A stretch of DNA of 64,000 nucleotides from Pseudomonas sp. B21-056 (GCF_026016325.1 NZ_CP087203.1:6384717-6448716), one strand, 5' to 3'. Shown: positions 44,871 through 59,516, counted from the first letter of the stretch. Notes: generated by a model not told the origin, from the letters alone. Numbers and translations: made by a program.

Positions 44871-45647
44871 TTATTTCTCCTGGCTGACAGACGCGCAGAT
44901 CACCTGGATGCCGCGGGCCTGAATCTGATCGCGGGCCTCTACGGGCAGGCGATCATCGGTAATGAGGGTATGGACGCTGCTCCACGGCAGTTCCAGGTTG
45001 GGGATCTTGCGACCGATCTTGTCGGCCTCCACCATCACGATCACTTCACGGGCAACCTCAGCCATGACACGGCTCAGCCCCAGCAGTTCGTTGAAGGTGG
45101 TGGTACCACGGACCAGGTCGATGCCGTCGGCACCGATGAACAGCTGGTCGAAGTCGTAGGAACGCAGGACCTGTTCGGCCACCTGGCCCTGGAAGGATTC
45201 GGAATGCGGATCCCAGGTGCCGCCGGTCATCAACAGCACCGGTTCGTGTTCCAGTTCGTTCAAGGCCCTGGCGACGTGCAGGGAGTTGGTCATCACCACC
45301 AATCCCGGTTGCAGGCCAAGTTCAGGGATCATGGCGGCGGTGGTACTGCCGCTGTCGATGATGATTCGCGCATGTTCGCGAATCCGCTTCACAGCGGCCC
45401 GGGCAATGGCTTGCTTGTACCTGGAGATGCTCTGCGCGTTTTCGGCCACCAACTCTTGCGGCATCGGGACCGCGCCACCGTAACGACGCAACAGCAGGCC
45501 GTTGGTCTCCAGGGCGGCCAGGTCCTTGCGAATCGTAACTTCCGAGGTTTCGAAGCGCTTGGCCAGTTCGTCCACACTGACTTCACCCTGCTCTTGGAGC
45601 AAGGCAAGGATGTTGTGGCGGCGTTGGGGGGTGTTGCGCTTTGACAT
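44871..45647 (-). CDS. glmR: DeoR-family regulator GlmR
   Basis: A 258-residue DeoR/GlpR-type regulator. N-terminal HTH ([37 protein letters not shown]) and a sugar-phosphate-sensing DeoRC domain ([25 protein letters not shown]). In P. aeruginosa the gene between glmU and glmS is named glmR and influences glmS expression; position and type agree here. It forms an operon with glmS, separated by one base. Confidence 0.92.
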   Translation of the reverse strand: MSKRNTPQRRHNILALLQEQGEVSVDELAKRFETSEVTIRKDLAALETNGLLLRRYGGAVPMPQELVAENAQSISRYKQAIARAAVKRIREHARIIIDSGSTTAAMIPELGLQPGLVVMTNSLHVARALNELEHEPVLLMTGGTWDPHSESFQGQVAEQVLRSYDFDQLFIGADGIDLVRGTTTFNELLGLSRVMAEVAREVIVMVEADKIGRKIPNLELPWSSVHTLITDDRLPVEARDQIQARGIQVICASVSQEK

Positions 45648-45748
45648 GGCAGCTTAAGTTTCGATTCGAAAGATAACGTAAGCAATCAAAACCTATTGCG
45701 CTGCGATCGTCAAGGCGAAGGGAGAAAAATTCAGAAAGAATGAGGTCC

Positions 45749-45835
45749 TGTGGGAGCGAGCCTGCTCGCGATAGCGGTACATCAGCCAAGTAGTCATCGA
45801 CTGATACAACGCCATCGCGAGCAGGCTCGCACACA
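45749..45835. repeat. REP doublet with a degenerate right arm
   Basis: The left arm is the standard unit as at 1645 and 29598. The right arm reads GAGCAGGCTCGC-ACACA and lacks the TCCC found in the other doublets, so the outer part of the hairpin cannot pair. It lies in the 205-base gap between glmR and glmU. Confidence 0.9.
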
Positions 45836-45852
45836 GGACGGTGTGGATAACT

Positions 45853-47220
45853 TTAAGGTTTCTTGATTTTTTCCGGACGCTTCCAGCCGTCGATATTCTT
45901 CTGGCGTGCACGACCTACAGCCAGTTGGCGGTTATCCACATTCTGGGTAATGGTCGAACCGGCCGCCGTGGTCGCGCCGCTGGAGATATCCACAGGCGCC
46001 ACCAACGAGTTGTTGGAACCGATGAACACATCCTCACCCAGCACCGTCTTCCACTTGTTCGCGCCGTCGTAATTACAGGTGATGGTGCCGGCACCGATAT
46101 TGGTGCGGGCGCCGACTTCAGCGTCACCCAGATAGGTCAGGTGACCGGCCTTGGCGCCCTCCCCCAGGTGGGCGTTCTTCAGCTCGACGAAGTTACCCAC
46201 ATGGGCACGGGCCTCCAGCACGGAGCCGGGACGCAACCGGGCAAACGGCCCGGCGTCGCTGCCTTCGCCCATGATCGCGCCTTCAAGGTGACTGTTGGCC
46301 TTGATGACCACGCCCTTGCGCAGGGTGCTGTCCTTGATCACGCAGTTCGGACCAATGACCACGTCATCTTCGATCACGACCTTGCCCTCGAGGATGACGT
46401 TGATGTCGATGACCACGTCGCGGCCCACCTGGACCTCACCTCGAACATCGAAACGGGCCGGGTCGCGCAGGGTCACGCCCTGGGCCATCAGCCGGCGAGC
46501 CGCACGCAACTGATAGTGACGCTCCAGCTCGGCCAGTTGCCGACGATCATTGGCGCCCTGCACTTCCATTGCATCCAGGGGCTGTTCGGTGGCGACCACC
46601 AGGCCGTCCGCCACCGCCATGGCAATCACATCGGTCAGGTAGTACTCGCCCTGGGCGTTGTTGTTCGACAGACGACTCATCCAGTCACCCAGCCGTTCGG
46701 CCGGTAATGCCAGGATCCCGGTGTTGCCCTCGGTGATAGCCCGTTGGGCTTCGTTGGCATCCTTCTGCTCGACGATGGCGGTGACCTGGCCGTCGGCGTT
46801 GCGCACGATACGACCGTAGCCGGTAGGGTCATCGAGTTCGACGGTCAGCAGGCCCAGTTGCTGCGGGGCAACGTGCTTGAGCAGGCGTTGCAAGGTGTCG
46901 ACTTCAATCAGCGGCACATCACCGTAGAGAACCAGCACCGTATCGGCGGTAATGAACGGCACGGCCTGTGCCACCGCATGGCCTGTGCCGAGCTGTTTAT
47001 CCTGCAGGACGAAATTCAGATCATCGGCCGCCAGGCGCTCCCGCACAGCATCCGCGCCATGGCCGATCACCACGTGAATGCGCTGTGGATCAAGTTGACG
47101 GGCGCTGTGGATAACATGACCCAGCATGGAGTTGCCGGCGATCGGATGCAGTACCTTGGGCAGCGCCGAACGCATGCGGGTGCCTTGGCCGGCCGCGAGG
47201 ATAACGATTTCAAGAGACAT
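45853..47220 (-). CDS. glmU: Bifunctional UDP-GlcNAc pyrophosphorylase / GlcN-1-P acetyltransferase
   Basis: A 455-residue enzyme giving UDP-N-acetylglucosamine. The N-terminal uridylyltransferase has the nucleotide loop [15 protein letters not shown] and the metal Asp in [10 protein letters not shown]; the C-terminal half is a left-handed beta-helix of hexapeptide repeats ending in the acetyl-CoA site ([19 protein letters not shown]). It starts at ATG 47220 (MSLEIV); an upstream in-frame ATG at 47232 adds four non-conserved residues. It lies behind the atp operon terminator on the same strand. Confidence 0.97.
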   Translation of the reverse strand: MSLEIVILAAGQGTRMRSALPKVLHPIAGNSMLGHVIHSARQLDPQRIHVVIGHGADAVRERLAADDLNFVLQDKQLGTGHAVAQAVPFITADTVLVLYGDVPLIEVDTLQRLLKHVAPQQLGLLTVELDDPTGYGRIVRNADGQVTAIVEQKDANEAQRAITEGNTGILALPAERLGDWMSRLSNNNAQGEYYLTDVIAMAVADGLVVATEQPLDAMEVQGANDRRQLAELERHYQLRAARRLMAQGVTLRDPARFDVRGEVQVGRDVVIDINVILEGKVVIEDDVVIGPNCVIKDSTLRKGVVIKANSHLEGAIMGEGSDAGPFARLRPGSVLEARAHVGNFVELKNAHLGEGAKAGHLTYLGDAEVGARTNIGAGTITCNYDGANKWKTVLGEDVFIGSNNSLVAPVDISSGATTAAGSTITQNVDNRQLAVGRARQKNIDGWKRPEKIKKP

Positions 47221-47280
47221 GACGGGTACCAATCCTGGGTGGTCAATGACTGCGACCGACTGATGAGAGTCGCGAAAAGA

Positions 47281-47308
47281 AAAAAGGGTAGCCGAGGCTA
47301 CCCTTTTT
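47281..47308 (-). terminator. Rho-independent terminator of the atp operon
   Basis: Perfect 13-base stem AAAAAGGGTAGCC / GGCTACCCTTTTT with a two-base loop, 26 bases after the atpC stop. The T-run follows the stem on the minus strand; the mirrored A-run makes it work in both directions. Confidence 0.93.
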
Positions 47309-47334
47309 AATCAATCGCACAGAAAGCAGACGGC

Positions 47335-47760
47335 TTAGCCGCCGAACTTCTTGCGGATCTGCTGGACGGTGCGCAGCTGGGCTGCAGCCTCGGCCAGACG
47401 TGCAGCAGCGGAACCGTAGTCGAAGTCTGCGCCTTTTTCGTGCAGGGCCTTCTCGGCAGCCTTGACGGCTTCCTGAGCGGAGGCTTCGTCCAGGTCGGCA
47501 GCACGTTGCACGGTGTCGGCAAGGACCTTGACCATGTTCGGCTGAACCTCGAGGAAACCACCAGAGATGTAGAACACCTCCTTTTCCCCGCCCTGCTTGG
47601 TCAGACTAATCGGACCTGGCTTCAAGCTGGTGATCAGCGGTGCGTGACCCAGGGCGATACCAAGATCACCCAGCTCACCATGCGCAACCACAAACTCGAC
47701 CAGACCGGAGAAGATTTCCCCTTCCGCACTGACGATATCGCAATGGACTGTCATAGCCAT
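47335..47760 (-). CDS. atpC: F1 ATP synthase epsilon subunit
   Basis: A 141-residue F1 central-stalk subunit. The N-terminal beta sandwich ([44 protein letters not shown]) and the C-terminal helical hairpin ([17 protein letters not shown]) are intact. It regulates and couples rotation. The ATG at 47760 has GAGG seven bases upstream, better than the ATG two codons later. Last gene of the operon. Confidence 0.97.
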   Translation of the reverse strand: MAMTVHCDIVSAEGEIFSGLVEFVVAHGELGDLGIALGHAPLITSLKPGPISLTKQGGEKEVFYISGGFLEVQPNMVKVLADTVQRAADLDEASAQEAVKAAEKALHEKGADFDYGSAAARLAEAAAQLRTVQQIRKKFGG

Positions 47761-47805
47761 CTGATTGCCTCAACCTAAATTAGCGCCCGTTTCCGGGCGC
47801 CGGGA

Positions 47806-49209
<1,404 letters not shown>

Positions 49210-50070
49210 TTAAACCGCGGCAGCGCCGCCGACGATTTCCGAGATCTCTTGGGTGATCGCAGCCTGACGCGCCTTGTTGTAGATCAGCTGCAAATCGCTG
49301 ATCAGATCACCGGCGTTGTCGGTAGCGTTCTTCATCGCGATCATCCGCGCGGCTTGTTCAGCTGCGTTGTTCTCGACCACCGCCTGGTACACCTGCGACT
49401 CCACGTAGCGGACCATCAAGCCGTCGAGCAGCTCCTTGGCGTCCGGTTCGTAGAGGTAGTCCCAGTGGTGCTTGAGTTCCTGTTCCGGGGTCGCAACCAA
49501 TGGAATCAACTGCTCCACGGTCGGCTGTTGCGTCATGGTGTTGATGAACTTGTTGGATACCACGGACAGGCGGTCGATCCGGCCTTCCAGGTAAGCATCC
49601 AGCATCACCTTGACGCTGCCGATCAGGTCATTGATCGACGGTTCTTCACCCAGGTGGCTGATAGCGGCGACGACGTTACCGCCGAAGTTGCGGAAGAAAG
49701 CCGCACCCTTGCTACCTACCACGCACAGATCGATCTCGACGCCTTGTTCGCGGTTTACCGCCATGTCCTTGACCAGGGCCTTGAACAGGTTGGTGTTCAA
49801 GCCACCGCACAGACCACGGTCACTGCTCACCACAACGTAACCGACGCGCTTGATGGCGCGGTCGATCATGAACGGGTGGCGATATTCCGGGTTGGCGTTG
49901 GCCAGATGACCAATCACCTGGCGGATGCGCTCCGCATAAGGACGGCTAGCAGCCATGCGCATTTGTGCCTTGCGCATTTTGCTGACCGCCACTTTTTCCA
50001 TGGCGCTGGTAATCTTTTGCGTGCTTTTGATGCTCGCAATCTTACTGCGAATCTCTTTTGCGCCTGCCAT
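49210..50070 (-). CDS. atpG: F1 ATP synthase gamma subunit
   Basis: A 286-residue rotor shaft. The N-terminal helix ([36 protein letters not shown]) and C-terminal helix ([41 protein letters not shown]) that make the coiled coil in the ring are both complete. Confidence 0.98.
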   Translation of the reverse strand: MAGAKEIRSKIASIKSTQKITSAMEKVAVSKMRKAQMRMAASRPYAERIRQVIGHLANANPEYRHPFMIDRAIKRVGYVVVSSDRGLCGGLNTNLFKALVKDMAVNREQGVEIDLCVVGSKGAAFFRNFGGNVVAAISHLGEEPSINDLIGSVKVMLDAYLEGRIDRLSVVSNKFINTMTQQPTVEQLIPLVATPEQELKHHWDYLYEPDAKELLDGLMVRYVESQVYQAVVENNAAEQAARMIAMKNATDNAGDLISDLQLIYNKARQAAITQEISEIVGGAAAV

Positions 50071-50120
50071 GTAACACCTATCAGGTTAGCAAGCGGGAGC
50101 CTTGCGGCTCCCGCTGCGGC

Positions 50121-51665
50121 TTACCAGGTTTGGGTGGCCTTGAACTTCTCGATACCGGCTTTGAGGCCAGCGTCGATTTCGTCATTGAAGTCACCCTTCA
50201 CGTTGATCTTGGCCATCAAATCGGCGTGATCGCGGTTGAAGAAAGCAATCAGCGCTTGTTCGAAGCTGCCGATCTTGGCGATTTCAATGTCAGTCAGGAA
50301 CCCACGCTCAGCGGCATACAGCGACAGCGCCATGTCAGCGATCGACATCGGTGCGTATTGCTTCTGCTTCATCAGCTCGGTAACGCGCTGACCATGCTCA
50401 AGTTGCTTACGGGTCGCTTCGTCCAGGTCAGATGCGAACTGGGCGAATGCCGCCAGTTCACGGTACTGGGCCAGGGCGGTACGGATACCACCGGACAGCT
50501 TCTTGATGATCTTGGTCTGAGCGGCACCACCTACACGGGATACCGAAACACCGGCGTTCACTGCAGGACGGATGCCCGAGTTGAACATGGCCGATTCCAG
50601 GAAGATCTGACCGTCGGTGATGGAAATCACGTTGGTCGGAACGAACGCGGAAACGTCGCCAGCCTGGGTTTCGATGATCGGCAGGGCGGTCAGGGAACCG
50701 GTCTTGCCGGTCACTGCGCCATTGGTGAACTTCTCTACGTATTCTTCCGAAACGCGGGATGCGCGCTCCAGCAGACGGGAGTGGAGATAGAACACGTCAC
50801 CTGGGTAGGCTTCACGGCCTGGCGGACGGCGCAGCAGCAGGGAGATCTGGCGGTAAGCCACTGCTTGCTTGGACAGATCGTCATAGACGATCAGCGCGTC
50901 TTCACCGCGGTCGCGGAAGTATTCGCCCATGGTGCAACCGGAGTACGGTGCCAGGAACTGCAGTGCGGCCGATTCGGAAGCACTGGCAGCAACGATGATG
51001 GTGTTAGCCAGTGCACCGTTCTCTTCCAGCTTGCGAACCACGTTGGCGATGGTCGATTGCTTCTGACCGATTGCCACGTATACGCAGAAGATACCGCTGT
51101 TTTTCTGGTTGATGATCGCGTCGATCGCCAGAGCGGTCTTACCGATCTGACGGTCACCGATGATCAGCTCACGCTGGCCACGGCCGACAGGGATCATGGC
51201 ATCGACAGCCTTGTAGCCAGTCTGTACAGGCTGGTCTACCGACTTACGCCAGATCACGCCCGGAGCAACTTTCTCGACCGCGTCGGTCTCGGTGTTGTTC
51301 AGCGGACCTTTGCCGTCAACAGGGTTACCCAGTGCGTCGACTACGCGACCCAGCAGTTCCTTACCAACCGGAACTTCGAGGATGCGGCCGGTGCACTTGG
51401 CGCTCATGCCTTCAGCCAGAGTCGTGTAGGCGCCCAGTACAACGGCACCTACGGAGTCTTGCTCCAGGTTGAGGGCCATACCGTAGACGCCGCCCGGAAA
51501 CTCGATCATCTCACCGTACATGACGTCGGCCAGACCGTGAATCCGCACGATACCGTCAGATACGCTGACGACAGTGCCTTCGTTACGGGCTTGGGAGGTC
51601 ACATCGAGCTTTTCGATGCGGCCCTTGATAATTTCACTTATTTCGGAAGGATTGAGTTGCTGCAT
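50121..51665 (-). CDS. atpA: F1 ATP synthase alpha subunit
   Basis: A 514-residue non-catalytic nucleotide-binding subunit. P-loop [10 protein letters not shown] near residues 169-178, the conserved [32 protein letters not shown] and the [16 protein letters not shown]-terminal region. Full length. Confidence 0.98.
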   Translation of the reverse strand: MQQLNPSEISEIIKGRIEKLDVTSQARNEGTVVSVSDGIVRIHGLADVMYGEMIEFPGGVYGMALNLEQDSVGAVVLGAYTTLAEGMSAKCTGRILEVPVGKELLGRVVDALGNPVDGKGPLNNTETDAVEKVAPGVIWRKSVDQPVQTGYKAVDAMIPVGRGQRELIIGDRQIGKTALAIDAIINQKNSGIFCVYVAIGQKQSTIANVVRKLEENGALANTIIVAASASESAALQFLAPYSGCTMGEYFRDRGEDALIVYDDLSKQAVAYRQISLLLRRPPGREAYPGDVFYLHSRLLERASRVSEEYVEKFTNGAVTGKTGSLTALPIIETQAGDVSAFVPTNVISITDGQIFLESAMFNSGIRPAVNAGVSVSRVGGAAQTKIIKKLSGGIRTALAQYRELAAFAQFASDLDEATRKQLEHGQRVTELMKQKQYAPMSIADMALSLYAAERGFLTDIEIAKIGSFEQALIAFFNRDHADLMAKINVKGDFNDEIDAGLKAGIEKFKATQTW

Positions 51666-51686
51666 TGCTCTGCTGCCCCTTCAAAC

Positions 51687-52223
51687 TCAAGATTTCAATG
51701 CTTCGGCAAGTTTCGCGATTTTGCCGCGAATCGAGCCATCGATAACCAGGTCGCCGGCGCGGATGACAACGCCCCCGATGAGGGACTTGTCTTCCTCGAC
51801 TTGCAGGCGCACTTCCCGGTTGAGTCGTGCACTGAGAACCTTGGCGAGTTTGTCTTGCTGTTCTTGGTTCAATGCAAAAGCACTGGTGACTTCCACGTCT
51901 ACCGATTTCTCCTGCTCGGCCTTGTACAGGTCGAACAGGGCGGCGATCTCCGGCAGAAGCGGGAGACGGTCGTTTTCAGCAACGACGTGAATGAAATTCT
52001 GTGCCTTGGCATCGAACTTTTCGCCGCACACGTCAATGAACGTGGCGGCCTTTTCTGCGCTCGTCAGTCGCGGGGCCTTGAGCACGCGCTGCATGGTGTC
52101 GTCTTGCGACACCGCTGCAGCCAGGCCGAGCATGGCTGACCAATTGGCCAGTTGCTGGTGGGCCTGAGCGTGCTCGAAGGCCGCCTTAGCGTAAGGTCGG
52201 GCCAACGTGGTCAGTTCTGCCAT
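51687..52223 (-). CDS. atpH: F1 ATP synthase delta subunit
   Basis: A 178-residue peripheral-stalk subunit. N-terminal helical bundle ([26 protein letters not shown]) and the signature [28 protein letters not shown] at the C-terminus. It links the b-dimer to the top of F1. Confidence 0.97.
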   Translation of the reverse strand: MAELTTLARPYAKAAFEHAQAHQQLANWSAMLGLAAAVSQDDTMQRVLKAPRLTSAEKAATFIDVCGEKFDAKAQNFIHVVAENDRLPLLPEIAALFDLYKAEQEKSVDVEVTSAFALNQEQQDKLAKVLSARLNREVRLQVEEDKSLIGGVVIRAGDLVIDGSIRGKIAKLAEALKS

Positions 52224-52235
52224 GATCGCCCTCGC

Positions 52236-52706
52236 TTAGATTTCAGCAGCCAGTTGGTTAACCAGCTCTGCGTGCGCGTTTTGATCGATTGTGGCACCCA
52301 GGATCTTCGAAGCACCGCCAACGGCCAGGCTACCCACTTGGGCACGCAGCGCGTCTTTGACACTGTTGAGTTCCTGTTCGATCTCGGCTTGAGCCTGAGC
52401 CTTCACACGGTCAGCTTCGACACGAGCCTGTTCACGGGCTTCGTCGACAATCTGGGTACCGCGTTTCTTGGCTTGCTCGATGATTTCAGCTGCCTGAGCT
52501 TTCGCTTCGCGCAGTTGCTGACCCACTTTCTCATGGGCCAACTCCAGGTCGCGAGCTGCTCGGCTGGCAGCGTCCAGACCATCAGCGATCTTCTTTTGAC
52601 GTTCGTGCAATGCCGCAATGACCGGAGGCCATACGAACTTCATGCAGAACAGTACAAAAATCAGGAACGCAACGGACTGGCCAATCAGGGTCGCATTAAT
52701 GTTCAC
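52236..52706 (-). CDS. atpF: Fo ATP synthase b subunit
   Basis: A 156-residue stator subunit. One N-terminal membrane helix ([27 protein letters not shown]) followed by a long charged coiled coil ([35 protein letters not shown]). Confidence 0.98.
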   Translation of the reverse strand: MNINATLIGQSVAFLIFVLFCMKFVWPPVIAALHERQKKIADGLDAASRAARDLELAHEKVGQQLREAKAQAAEIIEQAKKRGTQIVDEAREQARVEADRVKAQAQAEIEQELNSVKDALRAQVGSLAVGGASKILGATIDQNAHAELVNQLAAEI

Positions 52707-52765
52707 GCCAACACCTCGCAGTTACGTTGTCCATCACATCAAACTACTCGAAAGAATCCGAGTAA

Positions 52766-53038
<273 letters not shown>

Positions 53039-53157
53039 TTACGTCGTATGGTTTAGGTTTTTTTAATTTAAAGCGGTAAAACAAATCGTTTCATCATGGC
53101 CTGTTCGGGCCCCTTCCCGTTTGACCGGGAAGGACATCAGACTAGTCGAGACTGGCC

Positions 53158-54451
<1,294 letters not shown>

Positions 54452-54599
54452 CGCTTTTGCTCTCCAATGGTCGGCTGCCTGAAATCAATAACTTGGCATA
54501 ATTTGTGCCGACAAAATGCGCGCAGAGTATAGGGGCGGTTCTGCCCCTATTCAACTGCCGGGTAGTGATTTCCGACTGCACGCTACAAGGGCAATTGTT

Positions 54600-55472
54600 T
54601 CAGCGAATGTGCGCAAGGACTCCCTGCAGCTCATCGAGGGAGTTATAGCCGATCACCAGTTGGCCCTTGCCCTTCTTGCCATGGCGAATCTGCACTGTAG
54701 AGCCCAGCCGCTCGGCCAGGCGCTGTTCCAGGCGGGCGATATCCGGGTCCGGTTTCGGTGCTTCGACCGGGGCTGGTTTGCCGCTCAGCCACTGCCGAAC
54801 CAGTGCCTCGGTTTGGCGCACGGTCAGGCCCCGTGCGACAACATGTCGCGCCCCTTCAACCTGTTGATTTTCCGGCAAACCGAGCAAAGCCCGGGCATGA
54901 CCCATTTCCAGGTCGCCATGGGACAGCATGGTCTTGATCACTTCCGGCAATGCGATCAGGCGCAGCAGGTTGGCCACGGTCACACGGGACTTGCCCACCG
55001 CTTCGGCAACCTGTTGCTGAGTCAGCTGGAATTCCTGTTGCAGACGCTGCAGGGCGACCGCTTCCTCGATCGGGTTGAGGTCTTCGCGCTGGATGTTCTC
55101 GATCAGCGCCATGGCAATGGCGGTTTCATCCGATACGTCGCGCACCATCGCCGGAATGGTTTCCTGCCCGGCCTGTTGACTGGCGCGCCAGCGGCGTTCG
55201 CCGGCAATGATCTCGAAGCGCCCGCTGCCGATCGAACGAACCACGATCGGCTGCATCACGCCCTGGGCCTTGATCGACTGGGCCAGTTCTTCCAGCGCCT
55301 GCGGATCCATGTCCCGGCGTGGCTGATACTTGCCGCGCTGGATCAGGTCCAGCGGCAAGTGCTGCAGCTCGCGTTCATCAGCCTGTACGGCCTGGTCCTC
55401 CAGCGCACTGACGGTGGGACCGCTGAGCAGCGCATCCAGTCCACGTCCGAGACCACGTTTCTTGACGGCCAT
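54600..55472 (-). CDS. parB: Chromosome partitioning protein ParB
   Basis: A 290-residue DNA-binding CTPase of the Spo0J type. The N-terminus MAVKKRGLGRGLDALLSG is the ParA-stimulating segment; the ParB/Srx domain holds YQPRRDMDPQALEELAQSIKAQGVMQPIVVR and the GERRWRAS CTP motif; the HTH is TQQQVAEAVGKSRVTVANLLRLIALP; the C-terminal dimer domain is short. It binds parS sites, three candidates of which lie at 11186, 11701 and 21033. Confidence 0.97.
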   Translation of the reverse strand: MAVKKRGLGRGLDALLSGPTVSALEDQAVQADERELQHLPLDLIQRGKYQPRRDMDPQALEELAQSIKAQGVMQPIVVRSIGSGRFEIIAGERRWRASQQAGQETIPAMVRDVSDETAIAMALIENIQREDLNPIEEAVALQRLQQEFQLTQQQVAEAVGKSRVTVANLLRLIALPEVIKTMLSHGDLEMGHARALLGLPENQQVEGARHVVARGLTVRQTEALVRQWLSGKPAPVEAPKPDPDIARLEQRLAERLGSTVQIRHGKKGKGQLVIGYNSLDELQGVLAHIR

Positions 55473-55481
55473 GGGGTTTCC

Positions 55482-56279
55482 TTAAGTTGGCTGGGCGGCA
55501 GCGGTGCGTGGGTTGCGGCGCTGACGGCGAACCATTTCGCCCGCCAGGGCCAGGTAAGCCAGCGCACCACGGGATTGTTTGTCATAGGCCAGGGCCGGCA
55601 TGCCGTAGCTCGGCGCCTCGGCCAGACGAATGTTACGAGGAATGACCGTGTCGTAGAGCTGCTCGCCGAAGTGTTCCTTGAGCTGGACCGATACGTCGTT
55701 CATCAGGCTCAGGCGCGGGTCGTACATGGTCCGCAGCAGGCCTTCGACCTTCAGCTCCGGATTCAGCAATTCGGAGATGCGCTTGATGTTATCCACAAGG
55801 TCACTCAACCCTTCCAAGGCAAAGTACTCGCATTGCATGGGGATGATCACCCCATCGGCGGCCACCAGCGCATTGAGGGTCAGCATCGACAGCGACGGCG
55901 GGCAGTCGATCAGGATGTAATCGTAGTTCTCCCGGATCGGCGCCAATGCGCTGCGCAGACGGCTTTCCTTCATCTGCATTTCCAGCAGCACCACTTCGGC
56001 TGCCGTCAGGTCACGGTTGGCCGGCAGCAGTTGATAACCGCCGTGTTCGGAGAAATGCATGGCCTGGCCCAGATCGCATTCACCGATCAGGACGTCGTAG
56101 ATGGAGTTTTCCAGGCCATGTTTATCCACACCGCTGCCCATGGTGGCGTTGCCCTGTGGATCAAGGTCGATCAGCAGCACCCGGCGCTTGGTCGCGACCA
56201 GGGATGCTGCGAGGTTGATGCAGGTGGTGGTCTTGCCCACACCACCCTTCTGGTTCGCTATCGCGAATACCTTAGCCAT
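55482..56279 (-). CDS. parA: Chromosome partitioning ATPase ParA (Soj)
   Basis: A 265-residue deviant Walker A ATPase (KGGVGKTT at residues 11-18), with DLDPQGNATMGSGV and DYILIDCPPSLSMLTLNAL. It positions the origin region with ParB. The ATG at 56279 (MAKVFAIANQ) matches the family start; the ORF can be read six residues further but without conservation. Nine bases upstream of parB. Confidence 0.97.
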   Translation of the reverse strand: MAKVFAIANQKGGVGKTTTCINLAASLVATKRRVLLIDLDPQGNATMGSGVDKHGLENSIYDVLIGECDLGQAMHFSEHGGYQLLPANRDLTAAEVVLLEMQMKESRLRSALAPIRENYDYILIDCPPSLSMLTLNALVAADGVIIPMQCEYFALEGLSDLVDNIKRISELLNPELKVEGLLRTMYDPRLSLMNDVSVQLKEHFGEQLYDTVIPRNIRLAEAPSYGMPALAYDKQSRGALAYLALAGEMVRRQRRNPRTAAAQPT

Positions 56280-56297
56280 TCTTGCTTGTGTTCCCAA

Positions 56298-56942
56298 TCA
56301 TGCCGTGCGGCGCAGTATCAGCAGATGGCGTTGGCCTTGGCAACCAGGTACGGCCAGGGCGTGTTCGCTATCGAGGTGGAAATCCGACGGCAATGCTACC
56401 AGCTCATCGGCCGGATGAACGCCCTTCATTGCCAGCCAGCGCGTTTCGACATCGCCCAGGTGGCGAGTCCAGTTGCTGAAATTCTCCATGCTGCTGAATG
56501 CCCGGGAGATGATCCCGTTGAACGGCTGTGCAGGTTGGAACGCTTCGACCCGACTGTGGATAACTTGCAGGTTGTCCAGCTTGAGCTCGAGTTTGACCTG
56601 GGTCAGGAAGCGGGTTTTCTTACCGTTGCTGTCCAGGCACGTCACTTGCGCATCCGGAAACAGGATCGCGAGTGGGATTCCTGGCATGCCCCCACCGCTG
56701 CCGACATCGAGCCAGCGACCGTTTTCGATAAAAGACATCACGCTGAGACTGTCGAGCAGATGCCTCGACACCATTTCATCCGGATCGCGCACGGCAGTCA
56801 GGTTGTAAGCCTTGTTCCATTTGATCAACAACGCCAGGTAACCCAGCAGTTGCGTGTGTTGGGCTTCGTTCAGGTTGACCCCGAGCTGACGGGCGCCTGT
56901 GGATAACTCTTCGGCGTGTTGCGAGGTGACCATCGAACTCAA
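56298..56942 (-). CDS. rsmG: 16S rRNA m7G527 methyltransferase RsmG
   Basis: A 214-residue SAM-dependent methyltransferase modifying G527 of 16S rRNA; loss gives low-level streptomycin resistance. The SAM motif is [17 protein letters not shown], followed by [14 protein letters not shown]. The start is taken as TTG 56942 because GGAG stands eight bases upstream and the resulting [14 protein letters not shown]-terminus fits relatives; ATG 56933 (211 residues) is the alternative with a poorer site. The TTG start overlaps the mnmG stop. Confidence 0.94.
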   Translation of the reverse strand: MSSMVTSQHAEELSTGARQLGVNLNEAQHTQLLGYLALLIKWNKAYNLTAVRDPDEMVSRHLLDSLSVMSFIENGRWLDVGSGGGMPGIPLAILFPDAQVTCLDSNGKKTRFLTQVKLELKLDNLQVIHSRVEAFQPAQPFNGIISRAFSSMENFSNWTRHLGDVETRWLAMKGVHPADELVALPSDFHLDSEHALAVPGCQGQRHLLILRRTA

Positions 56943-58834
56943 GCGCTTTGCTCCAACTGACGGCCCGCGCCGCGTTTTTTCAAATGAATCATCAACAGGG
57001 AAATTGCCGCCGGGGTAACACCAGGGATACGCGATGCCTGGCCCAGGGTTTCCGGCCGCGTTGCGCCGAGCTTGCTCTGGATTTCCTTCGACAGGCCGGA
57101 AATGACCGTGTAATCGATATCCACAGGCAGTTTCGTGTCTTCGCTGGCGCGCAAGCGGGCGATTTCGTCCTGCTGGCGGTCGATGTAGCCGGCGTACTTG
57201 GTCTTGATCTCGACCTGTTCGGCGACCTGTGGATCGTCTGCGCCCTGGCCGGTCACTTCCACCAGCCCGGCGTAATCGATTTCCGGCCTGCTCAACAGGT
57301 TGAGCAGGTTGTATTCGTGCGTCAGCGGCGTGCCGAATTTCGCCGCGATGGCATCGCCCTGTTCGGTACCGGGCCGAACCCAGGTGCTTTTCAGCCGTTG
57401 TTCTTCGAGTTCGATGCCTTCGCGTTTCTTGCAGAACGCGGCCCAACGCACGTCATCCACCAGCCCCAGCTCCCGACCTTTCTCGGTCAGGCGCAGATCA
57501 GCGTTGTCTTCGCGCAGGATCAGGCGATATTCCGCACGGGAGGTAAACATCCGATACGGTTCCTGGGTGCCGAGGGTAATCAGATCGTCCACCAGCACGC
57601 CGATGTACGCTTCATCGCGACGCGGGCACCAGCTGTCTTTGCCCTGGGCACGCAGTGCAGCGTTGGTTCCGGCCAGCAAACCCTGGGCTCCGGCTTCTTC
57701 GTAACCGGTGGTGCCGTTGATCTGCCCGGCAAAGAACAGCCCGCCAATGACTTTGGTTTCCAGGCTGTACTTCAGGTCACGCGGGTCGAAGTAGTCGTAT
57801 TCGATGGCGTAGCCCGGCCGCACGATGTGGGCATTTTCCATGCCGCGGATCGATTGCACGATCTGCAGTTGCACATCGAACGGCAGGGAAGTCGAGATCC
57901 CGTTCGGGTACAGCTCATGGGTGGTCAGGCCTTCCGGTTCGATAAAGACCTGATGGCTTTCCTTATCGGCAAAGCGGTGGATCTTGTCTTCGATAGACGG
58001 GCAATAACGTGGACCAACGCCTTCGATCACGCCGGAATACATCGGCGAGCGATCCAGGTTGGCGGCAATGATTTCGTGGGTGCGGGCATTGGTGTGGGTA
58101 ATCCAGCAGCTCACCTGTTGCGGGTGCTGCTCTTTCGAGCCCATGAACGACATCACCGGGATCGGCGTATCACCCGGTTGTTCGGTCATGACCGAGAAAT
58201 CCACAGACCGACCGTCAATTCGCGGTGGCGTACCGGTTTTCAGGCGACCTACACGCAGCGGCAATTCACGCAGACGTTGAGCCAAGGCAATCGACGGCGG
58301 ATCGCCCGCGCGGCCACCGGAATAGTTCTGCATTCCGATGTGGATAAGTCCACCGAGGAAGGTCCCGGTGGTCAACACGACGGAATCAGCGAAGAAACGC
58401 AGGCCCATTTGGGTGACAACACCGCGGACCTGGTCTTGTTCGACGATCAGGTCATCGGCCGCTTGTTGGAATATCCACAGGTTCGGCTGGTTCTCCAGGA
58501 TTTCGCGGACAGCCGCCTTGTACAAGACCCGGTCGGCCTGGGCACGAGTGGCCCGTACCGCGGGACCTTTGCGGCTGTTCAATACGCGAAACTGGATACC
58601 ACCTTTATCGGTAGCTATCGCCATAGCGCCAGCGAGGGCGTCGATTTCCTTGACCAAGTGGCTTTTGCCGATGCCACCAATGGCCGGGTTGCAGCTCATG
58701 GCACCGAGGGTTTCCACGTTATGCGTCAACAGCAGGGTCTTTACACCCATGCGTGCTGATGCAAGTGCTGCCTCGGTACCGGCATGACCGCCGCCGATGA
58801 CGATCACTTCAAAACGGGAAGGGAAATCCACCAC
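56939..58834 (-). CDS. mnmG: tRNA U34 carboxymethylaminomethyl-modifying enzyme MnmG (GidA)
   Basis: A 631-residue FAD protein that with MnmE modifies U34 of several tRNAs. The FAD-binding [17 protein letters not shown] is at residues 13-29, with [24 protein letters not shown] next and the C-terminal helical domain that binds tRNA and MnmE. It starts at GTG 58834 with GAGG upstream, giving the usual [15 protein letters not shown]. First gene of the mnmG-rsmG-parA-parB run. Confidence 0.97.
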   Translation of the reverse strand: MVDFPSRFEVIVIGGGHAGTEAALASARMGVKTLLLTHNVETLGAMSCNPAIGGIGKSHLVKEIDALAGAMAIATDKGGIQFRVLNSRKGPAVRATRAQADRVLYKAAVREILENQPNLWIFQQAADDLIVEQDQVRGVVTQMGLRFFADSVVLTTGTFLGGLIHIGMQNYSGGRAGDPPSIALAQRLRELPLRVGRLKTGTPPRIDGRSVDFSVMTEQPGDTPIPVMSFMGSKEQHPQQVSCWITHTNARTHEIIAANLDRSPMYSGVIEGVGPRYCPSIEDKIHRFADKESHQVFIEPEGLTTHELYPNGISTSLPFDVQLQIVQSIRGMENAHIVRPGYAIEYDYFDPRDLKYSLETKVIGGLFFAGQINGTTGYEEAGAQGLLAGTNAALRAQGKDSWCPRRDEAYIGVLVDDLITLGTQEPYRMFTSRAEYRLILREDNADLRLTEKGRELGLVDDVRWAAFCKKREGIELEEQRLKSTWVRPGTEQGDAIAAKFGTPLTHEYNLLNLLSRPEIDYAGLVEVTGQGADDPQVAEQVEIKTKYAGYIDRQQDEIARLRASEDTKLPVDIDYTVISGLSKEIQSKLGATRPETLGQASRIPGVTPAAISLLMIHLKKRGAGRQLEQSA

Positions 58835-59516
58835 GCACCTCGTGCCTGCTTAATTCAGGTAATTCGGAAATAGGTTATGAGCCTGGCCCAAACGTTTTCT
58901 GGACCAGGTCGGCAAGTATAGGGACTTCCCCTTTCCTAAAGAACCCTTTGCACAAAATTTAACCAGCTGTGGAGAACTCGCGGTTAAAAAAATAAAAAAG
59001 AAAGAAATTTATAAAATCTTTGTTTTTATGTTTATTCTTACTGAGCACCCTATCTGTGGATAAATCTCTACAGGCCATAATCTACGGTATGTACAGAGTT
59101 TCGAAACCCTGTGTTCAGGTGCCAATGAGGGGCTTGGATAACCGGTGTAAGCCTGTGGATTAATGGGGTTGTTATCCACAGAGGCAATTGTCTTCAGTTT
59201 TGAAGGGGGTTTATCAACCTCGCTCAGGGGCAGTTATTCACAGGGCTTAATCCACTGCATCGTAGCGTCCGAACGCTGAAGCCGCGCCCACGGACAATCC
59301 GCCATGAGGGGCAATCGTTTGTTTGATAGAGGGAATTTGGGGCTCAGGAGGCTGGCGCAGATATGAGTGCTCACCCCCGCAGGCACCAATCGTCTTCTAC
59401 AATATGCGGGCCGCTGGCAACTTGGATCAGGTAGTTCTACTGCCGGCAGCTATCCGCAATTTCCGGATAGCTGCACCCTGGGCCAGCTCATGGCTGGCAA
59501 AGAGGTTCGGTAAAAA
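58835..59516. other. Origin-like intergenic region between mnmG and mnmE
   Basis: A 682-base gap without a credible gene. It contains a strongly A/T-rich stretch (58985-59040) that could unwind, followed by DnaA-box matches: TGTGGATAA at 59055, TTATCCACA at 59172, and near matches TGTGGATTA at 59154 and TTATTCACA at 59234. Origin-type regions beside gidA as well as beside dnaA have been discussed for Pseudomonas; the sequence shown supports DnaA binding here, not proven initiation. It also contains the divergent start region of mnmG. Confidence 0.7.

Noticed and set aside
43101..44887. Very long open frames antisense to glmS, and similar ones antisense to atpA, atpD, mnmG and yidC
   Set aside because: They arise from the high-GC codon usage of the real genes opposite; none has a domain or a start signal.
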